Source of the DNA: Arthrobacter pascens
GTDB taxonomy: Bacteria; Actinomycetota; Actinomycetes; Actinomycetales; Micrococcaceae
Direction of reading: 5' to 3'
Assembly (NCBI RefSeq): GCF_030816475.1
Contig: NZ_JAUSXF010000001.1
Location: 1,674,001 to 1,738,000, forward strand
Length of the DNA stretch: 64,000 nt
Within the stretch, counting starts at the first letter, position 1, and each line of letters opens with the position of its first letter. The notes under the pieces were generated by a model. The model had not been told where the DNA came from and did no database searches. It worked only from the letters and a program-made list of their open reading frames with translations. This document shows positions 7,680 to 16,221 of the stretch, piece by piece. A program made the translations under genes and the position numbers.

Positions 7680-10445
7680 ATGGAAAACGAACTGACGCAG
7701 GGAGATGACTTCGGTTCGTACCGGGCCCTGGCGGAAGCCGTGCCGGACGCTTTGCTCGTGATCGACGAAGCCGGTGACATTGCCTTCGCAAATACCCAAA
7801 CAGAACGGCTCTTCGGCTATTCACGGCAACAGCTGCTGGGCAGCCATTTTGAAATGCTGCTGCCGGAACGGTTCAAGGGGCGCGGTGGGGACGTCGGCGA
7901 CCGCTTCGCCACTGACCTGGCGGTTCGGCGGGCAGGGACGGACATGAAATTGTTCGGCCGGCACAGCGACGGCACGGAATTTCCCATTGAGACGACCTAC
8001 GCGCCGCTTGCTGCCGGTCCGGGAAGGGAAATCGTCGCCTCCATCCGGGATGTGAGTGAACGCGGCCGGATTGACGCGGAACTTCGCGATGCGCTCTCCT
8101 TACTCGGCGCCACCCTGGAGTCCACCGCGGACGGAATCCTGGTCGTGACGGCGGACGGGCGAATTGCGGGTTCCAACGAGAGATTCGCCATCCTCTGGGG
8201 CATTCCCGGGGAGCTGTTGGCCTCCCATGACGACGGCAAAGTGATGGCGTTTGTCCTGGACCAGTTGGTCAGCCCGGGCAGCTTCGTGGACAAGGTGCGT
8301 GAACTGTACGCCGATCCCGGCGCCGAAAGCCTGGACATACTGGACTTCCGGGACGGGCGGACTTTTGAACGGTACTCGCGGCCACAACGTGTCGGGGAAG
8401 AGATCGTCGGGCGTGTGTGGAGTTTCCGGGATGTAACCTCCCGCCGCCGGGCTGAGGACCAGGCGCGTGATGCACTCGCCCAGCTGGAAGGCCTGGCCGC
8501 CATTGTTGAATCCTCGGCGGATGCCATCATTGGAAAGACGCCCGAGGGACTTATCACCAGCTGGAATCCCGGGGCCCAACGGCTTTACGGCTATGTTGCC
8601 GACGAAGTGATAGGCAGGGACGTTCGAATCCTGATTCCGGATCATCGCCGCCAGACAGAGGACGCCGTGATGGCCGCCGTCGGGAACGGCGGGGAGGCGT
8701 GCAGCTTCGAAACGGACCGGATACGGAAAGACGGCTCTGTGGTGCCGGTGTCCCTGACTGTTTCCCCTATCCGCAGCCAGCACGGGGTCCGCGGGATCGC
8801 GACGATCGGGCAGGACATCACGGCCAGACGGGCCGCCGAAGCGGATCTGTTGGCCGCTCGCGAGGCGGCCTTGGAATCGAGCCGGCTGAAGTCGGAGTTC
8901 CTGGCGACGATGAGCCATGAGATCAGGACACCGATGAACGGCGTGATCGGGCTGGCCAACCTTCTTTTGGACACACCGCTCGATGAAACCCAGCGCAGTT
9001 ACGCCGAGGGAGTCCAGACGGCGGCCGGGGCGCTCCTGACCCTGCTCAATGACATCCTGGACTTCTCGAAGCTCGAAGCCGGAAAAATTGATCTGGACGT
9101 CACCACTTTTGATCCGAGGAGCCTTGTAGAGGAAATAGCCAGGTTCCTGTCCGAAGCCGCTCAGCGCAAGGGCCTGGAGCTCATGGCGTACTGCACACCC
9201 GGCGTGCCGTCGCGTTTGCGTGGTGACGCCGGCAGGATACGGCAGATCCTTTTGAATCTGGCATCCAATGCCGTGAAATTCACGGCATCCGGCGAGGTGG
9301 CCATCCGGGTGAAGGCCACGGCGGGAGATGCGCGGACGGCGGCAGTACGGTTCGAGGTCACTGATACCGGAATCGGGATCGCTGCCGCGGATCATTTGCG
9401 CCTTTTCGATTCCTTTTCCCAGGCAGATGCTTCTACGACGCGCCGATATGGTGGAACGGGGCTGGGCTTAGCCATTTGCCGGCGTCTGGCCGAAGCCATG
9501 GGCGGTGAGATTGGTCTGAGCAGCGCGCCGGGTGAGGGTAGCACCTTCTGGTTCGAGGTGCTGTTGCCGGTCGTTGAAGTCCGGGCAGGGGTTCATGAGC
9601 GTTTGGATGCCGGTCAGCTGGCCGGGCTTCGCGTGCTGGTGGTGGACGACAATGCCACCCACAGGCTCATGCTGGAATCACAGCTGACCGCATGGGGGAT
9701 GAGTCCGGAGGTCGTTGAAGACGCGGGCTCAGCACTGGACAGGTCCAGGATGCGGGCGGCGGCCGGGCAGCTCTACGACATGGCCGTGCTTGACATGCAT
9801 ATGCCGGACATGGACGGAATGGAATTGGCGCACGCGCTCAGCTCCGACCCCGCTCTGCAGGGTATGCCGCTGATGATGCTGACGTCCGGATCGCAGGTCG
9901 CCAAAGCCGAGCTCGCAGCGGCGGGTATCCGGGAATGGCTCACGAAACCTGTGCGGGGTTCAGAACTCCATACCGGGCTCATGCGCATGACGGCGGACAG
10001 GGCTGTGCCGGCTCCGGCAGAGTCCAGGCCCGCCCGGCCGAATGTGCCTTCCCGTGGCCGGATCCTGGTGGTCGAGGACAACGAAGTGAACCAATTAGTC
10101 GCCAGGGGAATGGTCGGCAAACTGGGCTATGAGGCGGACGTTGTGGCCGACGGCGCCGAAGCCGTCTCCGCCACTGCCGTCCGCTCCTATGCGGCGGTAC
10201 TCATGGACTGCCATATGCCGGTTATGGACGGCTTCGATGCCACGAAGGCCATCCGGGCCAGGGGAGACCAGCCGACGCGCCTACCCATCATTGCCATGAC
10301 TGCGGGAGCCCAGGACGAGGACCGGGAACGCTGCCTCGCTGCCGGCATGGACGCCTACCTCAGCAAGCCGGTGGATCCACGAGCACTGGCCGAAGTCCTG
10401 AAGCGATGGGTGGTGCCCCGGCCCGGGCCGGGCGAAGGGTCATGA
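7680..10445 (+). CDS. PAS-domain hybrid sensor histidine kinase with two receiver domains
   Basis: 921-aa soluble kinase with no membrane segment. Order: PAS 1 (about 10-125), PAS 2 (135-255), PAS 3 (265-385), HisKA with [11 protein letters not shown] (phospho-His about 413), HATPase_c (N box NLASNAVKF about 530, DTGIG 561-565, GGTGLGLAI), receiver 1 ([11 protein letters not shown], Asp about 705) and receiver 2 ([12 protein letters not shown], Asp about 843). There is no HPt domain. ATG 7680 is preferred because GGGGG precedes it; a TTG at 7665 would add five residues. No response regulator or output gene is adjacent, so it is an orphan. PAS domains suggest sensing of a cytosolic ligand, redox state or light; the signal is unknown. 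Confidence 0.9.
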   Translation: MENELTQGDDFGSYRALAEAVPDALLVIDEAGDIAFANTQTERLFGYSRQQLLGSHFEMLLPERFKGRGGDVGDRFATDLAVRRAGTDMKLFGRHSDGTEFPIETTYAPLAAGPGREIVASIRDVSERGRIDAELRDALSLLGATLESTADGILVVTADGRIAGSNERFAILWGIPGELLASHDDGKVMAFVLDQLVSPGSFVDKVRELYADPGAESLDILDFRDGRTFERYSRPQRVGEEIVGRVWSFRDVTSRRRAEDQARDALAQLEGLAAIVESSADAIIGKTPEGLITSWNPGAQRLYGYVADEVIGRDVRILIPDHRRQTEDAVMAAVGNGGEACSFETDRIRKDGSVVPVSLTVSPIRSQHGVRGIATIGQDITARRAAEADLLAAREAALESSRLKSEFLATMSHEIRTPMNGVIGLANLLLDTPLDETQRSYAEGVQTAAGALLTLLNDILDFSKLEAGKIDLDVTTFDPRSLVEEIARFLSEAAQRKGLELMAYCTPGVPSRLRGDAGRIRQILLNLASNAVKFTASGEVAIRVKATAGDARTAAVRFEVTDTGIGIAAADHLRLFDSFSQADASTTRRYGGTGLGLAICRRLAEAMGGEIGLSSAPGEGSTFWFEVLLPVVEVRAGVHERLDAGQLAGLRVLVVDDNATHRLMLESQLTAWGMSPEVVEDAGSALDRSRMRAAAGQLYDMAVLDMHMPDMDGMELAHALSSDPALQGMPLMMLTSGSQVAKAELAAAGIREWLTKPVRGSELHTGLMRMTADRAVPAPAESRPARPNVPSRGRILVVEDNEVNQLVARGMVGKLGYEADVVADGAEAVSATAVRSYAAVLMDCHMPVMDGFDATKAIRARGDQPTRLPIIAMTAGAQDEDRERCLAAGMDAYLSKPVDPRALAEVLKRWVVPRPGPGEGS

Positions 10446-10481
10446 AGGTTTAGGCATCCGCGTGCGCCCCGGCCAGGCATT

Positions 10482-10541
10482 TCCCCCCGTTATGGTCTGT
10501 TCCCCCCGGCATGCCAGGGGGAACAGACCATAACGGGGGGA
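10482..10541. repeat. 25-bp perfect inverted repeat, 10-nt loop
   Basis: Left arm 10482-10506 and right arm 10517-10541 are exact reverse complements; the loop is CGGCATGCCA. It lies 36 bp after the kinase stop and before tRNA-Arg. It has no T tract on either side, so it may be a strong hairpin terminator, an mRNA 3'-end stabiliser or a repetitive palindromic element. Confidence 0.85.
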
Positions 10542-10630
10542 TTGCCCCGCATCGAGCGCCCATGCCGGCAAACACGTCCCGATGCTCATCCTGGACAGAA
10601 CTGCCACCCAGAACACCCGGGCAAAGAAAA

Positions 10631-10656
10631 ACACCCCGGTCCGAAAACCGGGGTGT
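10631..10656 (-). terminator. terminator of tRNA-Arg
   Basis: ACACCCCGGT/ACCGGGGTGT arms (10 bp, loop 6 nt). On the minus strand the stem is followed by TTTTTCTTT, a good intrinsic terminator about 50 bp past the tRNA. Confidence 0.85.
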
Positions 10657-10705
10657 AACTGATGACTCGATTCATCCGGAAAGGATGTCCCGACTCACCA
10701 CATTG

Positions 10706-10778
10706 TGCCCCAGGAGGGAATCGAACCCCCGACCGGCGGATTAGAAGGCCGCTGCTCTATCCCCTGAGCTACTGGGGC
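10706..10778 (-). tRNA. tRNA-Arg(TCT)
   Basis: 73-nt cloverleaf on the minus strand: acceptor GCCCCAG/CTGGGGC, D arm GCTC/GAGC, anticodon loop CTTCTAA (anticodon TCT), T loop TTCGAAT. The closing pair of the anticodon stem (31-39) is a C-T mismatch. CCA is not encoded. Confidence 0.93.
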
Positions 10779-10886
10779 ACGTGGCTTCCGGAGCTGATTC
10801 TCGGTGCCTCAAAAAGTCTACATTGCCGCACGTCCAGTCACTGTCATGGCAAGGACTTGTCCTCAACAGGGCAGGGCGGGGAAACG

Positions 10887-10895
10887 TTGTCCACA
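10887..10895 (+). promoter_or_regulatory. DnaA-box-like site upstream of SSB-like gene
   Basis: TTGTCCACA equals the high-GC actinobacterial DnaA box. A second site with one mismatch (TTGTCCTCA) lies at 10857-10865. Two boxes are far too few for an origin; they may tie the SSB-like gene to DnaA, or occur by chance. Confidence 0.35.
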
Positions 10896-10940
10896 TAGGC
10901 GAACTTGCAGATCGCGGCAGCCGGACGGGCACGCAAAGCT

Positions 10941-10964
10941 GGTATTGCCTGGAAAGGCAATACC
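10941..10964 (+). promoter_or_regulatory. leader hairpin of SSB-like gene
   Basis: GGTATTGCC/GGCAATACC, 9-bp perfect arms with a 6-nt loop, 19 bp before the start codon of the SSB-like gene. It may be an operator or a leader stem. Confidence 0.45.
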
Positions 10965-10983
10965 TACGAGACAGGACACGAAC

Positions 10984-11538
10984 ATGAATATGGGTGACTT
11001 CATTACCGTCCGCGGCTTCGTCGCCACGGACATCACTACATCCACAACCCCGGGGGGCGTCGCCACGGCATCATTCCGGATCGGCTCCACGGGCCGGCGG
11101 TACGACAGGTCAGCGGGCGCATGGGTCGACGGCCACACAAATTGGTTCAGGGTCCAGGGCTATCGTCAGCTGGCCGGGAACCTGGCCTGCAGCATCCGCA
11201 AAGGGCAGCCTGTCATCGTCACGGGGCGGCTGCGGATGCGCAGCTGGGAAAGGGATGGCCGCATCTATCATTCCGCAGAAATCGATGCTGACTCCGTAGG
11301 CCACGATCTGACCCTTGGTTCGGCCAATTTCATCAGGACGGTCAAGAACAACGCCCAGACGGCACTTGAAGATGCCGCTCCTGCCGAGGATGGGCCTGAT
11401 GCCGCGGACAGTGATTTCGGGGAATCAGGCTTCACGGAGGGGGAGGAAACGCCCGGGGAGATCATGGTCGAGGACGTGAATGGCGACTACATCTCCGTGG
11501 ACACTGAAACCGGGGAACTTGCCGGTTCTCCAGCCTGA
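10984..11538 (+). CDS. single-stranded DNA-binding protein (SSB-like paralogue)
   Basis: 184 aa. Residues about 1-110 form the SSB OB fold (DFITVRGFVATDI, FRIGSTGRRYD, WVDGHTNWFRVQGYRQLAGN, VIVTGRLRMRSW). The C-terminal third is acidic and disordered but ends in ELAGSPA. It lacks the acidic DDDIPF-type tip that recruits partners in the main SSB, so this is probably an accessory SSB, not the replication one. ATG 10984 gives MNMGDF; ATG 10990 is possible. A DnaA-like box and a hairpin lie upstream. Single-gene unit downstream of the divergent tRNA-Arg. Confidence 0.85.
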   Translation: MNMGDFITVRGFVATDITTSTTPGGVATASFRIGSTGRRYDRSAGAWVDGHTNWFRVQGYRQLAGNLACSIRKGQPVIVTGRLRMRSWERDGRIYHSAEIDADSVGHDLTLGSANFIRTVKNNAQTALEDAAPAEDGPDAADSDFGESGFTEGEETPGEIMVEDVNGDYISVDTETGELAGSPA

Positions 11539-11592
11539 ACGCCCGGCGCCGCACGCGACGCTGGGACTACTCCTTCATCGCGGCGTGGCAGA

Positions 11593-12177
11593 ATGGGCGG
11601 CATGATGAGCACCAGGGGCCGCCGGCGGAATAGTTCAGAACCTGCCGGACCCCTGTGGTCAGCATCCGCCGGCGCACCCGCCCGCATTCTCTTCCTCACC
11701 GCCGGATGCGTTGCCCTGATTGTGGCGTTGTCGGGATGTGCCGGCGGGCAGCAGCCCGGGCAGCCGGCATCCCCGGCTGATGCAGGGCCAACAACTTCAG
11801 CCCCTGCCGCCGCGGCATCAGCAGCACCATCACTAACAGCCAGTCCCACCCAGACAGCCAGCTCTTCATCGGCCGCGGGGACCGCTACTGCTGCCATGCG
11901 GCAGACCGTGACGGACGTTCTCACCCGTCTGGCCGCCGGGACGCCGAAACCGGCTAAGGCTCAACTGGCTGACGCCCTCACCGGCGCAGGTATCCCGGCC
12001 GCAAACCTTGAAGTATCGGAGAGCAGGACGCCCACAGGCCTGGAAGCTGACGCCATCGAGGCGGCCGTGCTGCAGGGCAAGGACTGTGTGGTGGGACAGG
12101 TCCGTGACGGCGGCGTCACGGTAAGTATTCTTCCTGTCCTGGCAAGCGGAAAGTGCTTCGTGGGGTCCGCCGCCTGA
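11593..12177 (+). CDS. putative lipoprotein (DUF6993-like)
   Basis: 194 aa. A basic N-terminus and hydrophobic stretch end in the lipobox LSGC (Cys about 49), so it is probably exported and lipid-anchored. A Ser/Ala/Thr/Pro-rich linker (about 50-95) precedes a small C-terminal domain ending VTVSILPVLASGKCFVG. That domain looks like one I know only from uncharacterised actinobacterial proteins (DUF6993, low certainty). The start is uncertain: ATGs at 11593, 11602 and 11605 all lack a clear ribosome binding site. No function assigned. Confidence 0.7.
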   Translation: MGGMMSTRGRRRNSSEPAGPLWSASAGAPARILFLTAGCVALIVALSGCAGGQQPGQPASPADAGPTTSAPAAAASAAPSLTASPTQTASSSSAAGTATAAMRQTVTDVLTRLAAGTPKPAKAQLADALTGAGIPAANLEVSESRTPTGLEADAIEAAVLQGKDCVVGQVRDGGVTVSILPVLASGKCFVGSAA

Positions 12178-12210
12178 CGTTGCGAATGTGAGATATACCG
12201 GCCAACCCAC

Positions 12211-12216
12211 TAGATT
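12211..12216 (+). promoter_or_regulatory. -10 box of probable leaderless ettA transcript
   Basis: TAGATT ends 7 nt before ATG 12224, so transcription should begin at or next to the start codon. There is no clear Shine-Dalgarno. Confidence 0.5.
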
Positions 12217-12223
12217 TGGAACC

Positions 12224-13906
12224 ATGGCGGAATTTATCTACACAATGACCAAGGCGCGCAAGGCCGTTGGCGAAAAACTCATACTTGACGACGTAAGCAT
12301 GTCCTTCTTCCCGGGCGCCAAAATCGGCGTTGTTGGCCCGAACGGTGCCGGTAAGTCCACCATCCTCAAGATCATGGCCGGACTGGACACGCCCTCAAAC
12401 GGCGAGGCCCGGCTGAGCCCTGGATACTCAGTGGGGATTCTGCTGCAGGAGCCGCCGCTAAACGAGGAAAAGACGGTCCTGGGCAACGTCCAGGAAGGTG
12501 TCGGCGAGATCTACGGCAAGATCCAGCGCTTCAACGAGATCTCTGAGGAAATGGCCAGCCCCGACGCTGACTATGACACCCTGCTCGAGGAAATGGGCCA
12601 CCTGCAGGAAGCGATCGACGCTGCCGACGCCTGGGACCTCGATTCCCAGCTTGAGCAGGCCATGGACGCCCTCCGCTGCCCGCCGGCCGATGCTGACGTC
12701 ACGTTGCTTTCGGGTGGCGAACGGCGCCGTGTGGCGCTCTGCAAGCTTCTGCTGCAAAAGCCTGACCTGCTGCTTCTCGATGAGCCCACTAACCACCTGG
12801 ACGCGGAGAGCGTGCTGTGGCTGGAGCAGCACCTTTCCAGCTACGCCGGTGCAGTACTGGCCGTCACCCACGACCGGTACTTCCTTGACCATGTCGCGGA
12901 ATGGATCGCAGAGGTGGACCGCGGCCACCTGTACCCCTACGAGGGCAACTACTCCACCTATCTGGAGAAGAAGCGCGCGCGCCTGGAGGTCCAGGGAAAG
13001 AAAGACGCCAAGCAGGCCAAACGCCTCACCGAGGAACTGGAATGGGTGCGATCCAACGCCAAGGGCCGCCAGACCAAGTCCAAAGCACGTCTCGCCCGCT
13101 ACGAGGAGATGGCTGCCGAAGCAGACCGCACCCGGAAGCTGGACTTCGAAGAGATCCAGATCCCGCCGGGACCGCGCCTTGGCGGACTTGTGCTGGAAGC
13201 GAAGAACCTGCAGAAGGGCTTCGACGACCGAATCCTGATCGACGGACTGTCGTTCAGCCTTCCCCGGAACGGCATCGTGGGCGTAATCGGCCCCAACGGC
13301 GTGGGGAAGTCAACGCTGTTCAAGACCATCGTCGGCCTCGAACCCCTCGACGGCGGCGAGCTGAAGATCGGTGACTCGGTCAAGATCTCCTACGCGGACC
13401 AGAGCCGCGGCGGCATCGACCCCAACAAGACCCTGTGGGAAGTCGTCTCCGACGGCCTGGACTACATCCAGGTGGGCCACGTCGAAATGCCATCCCGCGC
13501 CTACGTCGCGGCCTTCGGCTTCAAGGGCCCTGACCAGCAGAAGAAGGCAGGAGTACTTTCCGGCGGTGAGCGCAACCGCCTCAACCTTGCACTGACCCTG
13601 AAGCAGGGCGGCAACCTGCTGCTCCTCGACGAACCGACCAACGACCTCGACGTCGAGACCCTCAGCAGCCTGGAAAACGCGCTGCTCGAGTTCCCCGGCT
13701 GTGCTGTGGTGGTTTCGCACGACCGCTGGTTCCTGGACCGGGTGGCCACACACATCCTGGCCTACGAAGGCGACGACGAAAACCCTTCCAAGTGGTACTG
13801 GTTCGAGGGCAACTTCGAATCCTACGAGGAGAACAAAGTGGAGCGGCTGGGCCCGGATGCGGCCAAACCGCACCGGGTTACGCACCGTCGCCTGACCCGC
13901 GACTGA
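12224..13906 (+). CDS. ettA: energy-dependent translational throttle protein EttA (ABC-F)
   Basis: 560-aa ABC-F ATPase with no membrane domain, known in E. coli to bind the ribosomal E site and gate entry into elongation with the ATP/ADP ratio. Two ABC domains: Walker A GPNGAGKST (38-46) and GPNGVGKST (about 355), signatures LSGGERRRVAL and LSGGERNRLNL, Walker B LLLLDEPTNHLD and LLLLDEPTNDLD. A charged linker between them is rich in Lys/Arg. Length matches EttA exactly. Start 12224 fits the leaderless promoter; an upstream in-frame ATG at 12188 is less likely. A terminator follows. Confidence 0.93.
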   Translation: MAEFIYTMTKARKAVGEKLILDDVSMSFFPGAKIGVVGPNGAGKSTILKIMAGLDTPSNGEARLSPGYSVGILLQEPPLNEEKTVLGNVQEGVGEIYGKIQRFNEISEEMASPDADYDTLLEEMGHLQEAIDAADAWDLDSQLEQAMDALRCPPADADVTLLSGGERRRVALCKLLLQKPDLLLLDEPTNHLDAESVLWLEQHLSSYAGAVLAVTHDRYFLDHVAEWIAEVDRGHLYPYEGNYSTYLEKKRARLEVQGKKDAKQAKRLTEELEWVRSNAKGRQTKSKARLARYEEMAAEADRTRKLDFEEIQIPPGPRLGGLVLEAKNLQKGFDDRILIDGLSFSLPRNGIVGVIGPNGVGKSTLFKTIVGLEPLDGGELKIGDSVKISYADQSRGGIDPNKTLWEVVSDGLDYIQVGHVEMPSRAYVAAFGFKGPDQQKKAGVLSGGERNRLNLALTLKQGGNLLLLDEPTNDLDVETLSSLENALLEFPGCAVVVSHDRWFLDRVATHILAYEGDDENPSKWYWFEGNFESYEENKVERLGPDAAKPHRVTHRRLTRD

Positions 13907-13935
13907 TTCTGGTCCGCCACTGACTGAGCACAGTC

Positions 13936-13969
13936 AAAGGCCGGCACCCACACCAGGGGGCCGGCTTTT
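13936..13969. terminator. terminator after ettA
   Basis: AAAGGCCGGC pairs with GCCGGCTTTT (one G-T pair), followed by TTTTGTGTTT on the plus strand. It sits between convergent ettA and tesB and can serve both. Confidence 0.75.
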
Positions 13970-14004
13970 GTGTTTAAGGAAGCAGACCGTACCGACCGGC
14001 GCGG

Positions 14005-14985
14005 CTAGTTCCGCCCTGCCTTGCGGATCTGGTGCTCCAGGACCTTGGTCTGGAGTGCTCCGACTACTTTGTTCTTCAGATCCGTTGGGACGCGGACCAT
14101 GCCCTCCTGGGCCACGGACGCCACGTGTTGACCGGCCTGATTGAAGATCTTGCCTGTTGCCAGACCTCGGGCACCCTGGGCGCTGGGCGATTCCTGCACG
14201 TAGAGCAGCCATTCATCGACGCGCGCGGGGCGATGCCACCACATGGCGTGGTCGAGGCTGGCCACGTTCATGCCTGGAGTGATCCAGCTCAGCCCGTGCC
14301 GGCGCAGGATGGATTCCAGGATGGTGTAGTCGCTCGCGTAGGCCAGTGCCGACCGGTGCAGGTTGGAATCGTCAGGCATGGGGCCAAAGGTCTTCATCCA
14401 GACGGCGTTCACCGCTTCTTTTTTTCCTTTTGCGGAGACGTAGAGCGGCGGATCCACGTGCCGGATGTCGAAGGGCCGCTCATAGGCCCAGTGCCGGGCC
14501 ACGGGATGATCGAAATTGCCCAGCAGGTCGGCCGTGCTGGGCAGCGATTCGGGGTCCGGGATGTCCTTCGGCATGGCGGACTCGTGTTCGATGCCGTCAT
14601 CGTCGCCCTGGAAGGACGCGATCATGGACAGGATGGGCACGCCTTCCTGGTAGGCGTGGACGCGGCGTGCTGAGAAAGAACGGCCGTCGCGCAACCGCTG
14701 GACGCCAAACGTGATGGGTTTGTTGGCGTCTCCCGGACGAAGGAAGTACCCGTGCATGGAATGGACGAAGCGATCCGGGTCGACGGTGCGCATCGACGCG
14801 ACGAGGGACTGTGCCAACACCTGGCCGCCGAATACCCGCTGGTGCGGCTGCTGCTGCGAGGGGCCAAGGAAGATGTCCTCGTCCGTGCGGGCCCCCGCAA
14901 GCTCACCAAGATCCAGGAGTTTGATGAGTGATGAGGTGGGGTCGCCGCTGGGTGGCGCCAGCAATCCTGCTTCGGCTTCAGTCAT
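14005..14985 (-). CDS. tesB: acyl-CoA thioesterase II
   Basis: Hydrolyses acyl-CoA to free fatty acid and CoA. 326 aa, slightly longer than the 286-aa E. coli TesB because of N- and C-terminal extensions. Double hot-dog fold with RVFGGQVLAQSLVA, SMHGYFLRPGD, and the C-terminal catalytic region VASLDHAMWWHRPAR...QESPSAQGARGLATGKIF, containing the expected Asp and Gln. The minus-strand promoter (TTGAGC, 17 bp, TAGAGT) ends 6 nt before the ATG with no ribosome binding site, so the mRNA is probably leaderless. Divergent from the unknown gene at 15049. Confidence 0.92.
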   Translation of the reverse strand: MTEAEAGLLAPPSGDPTSSLIKLLDLGELAGARTDEDIFLGPSQQQPHQRVFGGQVLAQSLVASMRTVDPDRFVHSMHGYFLRPGDANKPITFGVQRLRDGRSFSARRVHAYQEGVPILSMIASFQGDDDGIEHESAMPKDIPDPESLPSTADLLGNFDHPVARHWAYERPFDIRHVDPPLYVSAKGKKEAVNAVWMKTFGPMPDDSNLHRSALAYASDYTILESILRRHGLSWITPGMNVASLDHAMWWHRPARVDEWLLYVQESPSAQGARGLATGKIFNQAGQHVASVAQEGMVRVPTDLKNKVVGALQTKVLEHQIRKAGRN

Positions 14986-14991
14986 GGTTCG

Positions 14992-14997
14992 ACTCTA
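14992..14997 (-). promoter_or_regulatory. -10 box of leaderless tesB transcript
   Basis: TAGAGT on the minus strand, 6 nt before the ATG (14985). A fitting -35, TTGAGC, lies at 15015-15020 with 17-bp spacing. Confidence 0.6.
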
Positions 14998-15035
14998 GAC
15001 GTCACCTTGGCACTGCTCAACCGGAACGCAACCGG

Positions 15036-15041
15036 TAGTGT
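15036..15041 (+). promoter_or_regulatory. -10 box of probable leaderless transcript
   Basis: TAGTGT lies 7 nt before GTG 15049, which decides the start of the downstream gene. Confidence 0.5.
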
Positions 15042-15048
15042 TCATAGT

Positions 15049-15708
15049 GTGTCTGATCTCCTCACCCAGTCCTTCCGGTTCGCAGATCCGCGTGATCTGG
15101 CGGATTTACGCACCTTCGCTACGCGCGCAAAGGCAATCGACGACGGCGCCATCCGGCTTCAGGCCGCAGGCTCTGTTCTTGCCGCGTACGTCTGCGTGCT
15201 GAGGCCGCGTCTGCTGGGCGAATCCACTCCAACGATCCTGGGCCTGCGGACCATAGCGCTGGCCGAACGTTCCGGCACCGATGTCACTGTCCCGCTCTCC
15301 GCGGTCCTGGACCGGCTGGCCCGTGCGGGTGAATCCGACGTCGAGCTGCCTGTTCCACCGTCCACCGTCACCGAATCCTGGACGGGCGTCAGTGCCCCCA
15401 GGACCGGCTGGGAGCTGGTCGGTGTGCTTCCGGATGCGGAGCTGCGGCGGTCAGCCGAAGCGGGCATCACCGAAGTGGCAGGGATTGTTCCGGACAAACC
15501 TGGTGCGCTCATCGTCAACAACGCGCGTGCCGCCGTCTGGGGACGCGCGCTGGATGACTCCGGACTTCCGGCCGGTGCCGCCTTCGCCGCTTTGACCCTG
15601 GGATTCCTTGCTGATGGGGACCAGAAGCTTTACCGGGCCGGCCGCTGGTTCCGCCTCACAGGCATGCGCGGGCATGTCCTCGCGCGGACCGGCAGCGGGC
15701 TCGGCTAG
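15049..15708 (+). CDS. conserved hypothetical protein
   Basis: 219 aa, starting VSDLLTQSFRFADPRDLADLRTFA in the N-terminal helix region. A TTG at 15007 would add 14 residues but lies upstream of the apparent promoter. Composition is Ala/Leu/Arg-rich with no membrane segment, signal peptide or known motif. The middle (about 60-120) and the C-terminal WGRALDDSGLPAGAAFAALTLGFL look like mixed alpha/beta. I do not recognise the family. Divergent from tesB; convergent with the globin gene. Confidence 0.75.
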   Translation: MSDLLTQSFRFADPRDLADLRTFATRAKAIDDGAIRLQAAGSVLAAYVCVLRPRLLGESTPTILGLRTIALAERSGTDVTVPLSAVLDRLARAGESDVELPVPPSTVTESWTGVSAPRTGWELVGVLPDAELRRSAEAGITEVAGIVPDKPGALIVNNARAAVWGRALDDSGLPAGAAFAALTLGFLADGDQKLYRAGRWFRLTGMRGHVLARTGSGLG

Positions 15709-15764
15709 TCCCCGCGCTTCACACGTTCAGCGGTTCGGAGCGGCGTACCCGCTCCTGCCGAGCC

Positions 15765-16217
15765 TCAGGCGTCCGACGCGGTGTTCACCATGGACAGCGC
15801 CGCGCGTTCCATGTAGTCCCACAGAGTCCCCTCGTACAACGGGGGGAGCTGAAGGGAATCGACGGCGGCGCGCATGTGCAACAGCCACCGCTCCTTTGCC
15901 TCCTGGGTGACGCGGAACGGCATGTGACGCATCCGCAGCCGAGGGTGCCCGCGTTCCTCGCCGTACGTGGTGGGCCCGCCCCAGTACTGCTCCAGGAACA
16001 TCAGGAAACGGCGCTTGGCAGGCCCAAGGTCCTCTTCCGGGTACATGGCCCGCAGCAAAGGATCGGTGGCTACGCCGTCGTAGAACACGTCGATCAGCTT
16101 GACGAACGTATCGTGGCCGCCCACGGCTTCATAGAAGTTGTCGGTGTAGCCGGGCTGGCTGAACGGGTCATTTTGCATCAGCTGGCGCGGCTGCTGCGGC
16201 TCGGCGGGTGTGCTCAT
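15765..16217 (-). CDS. glbO: group II truncated haemoglobin (GlbO-like)
   Basis: 150-aa 2-on-2 globin binding haem and O2. After a Pro/Gln-rich N-terminal tail the fold runs from about residue 27. FVKLIDVFYDGVA is helix A/B. YWGGPTTYGEERGHPRLRMRHMPF contains the proximal His of helix F, and RWLLHM supplies the group-II TrpG8. Starts 4 bp after the stop of the MscS-type gene, so the two are co-transcribed. Likely role: O2/NO/peroxide handling; the channel pairing is unexplained. Confidence 0.92.
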   Translation of the reverse strand: MSTPAEPQQPRQLMQNDPFSQPGYTDNFYEAVGGHDTFVKLIDVFYDGVATDPLLRAMYPEEDLGPAKRRFLMFLEQYWGGPTTYGEERGHPRLRMRHMPFRVTQEAKERWLLHMRAAVDSLQLPPLYEGTLWDYMERAALSMVNTASDA

Positions 16218-16221
16218 GTCC

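Noticed and set aside
10857..10895. Possible replication origin
   Set aside because: Only two DnaA-like boxes, no dnaA, dnaN or AT-rich unwinding region.
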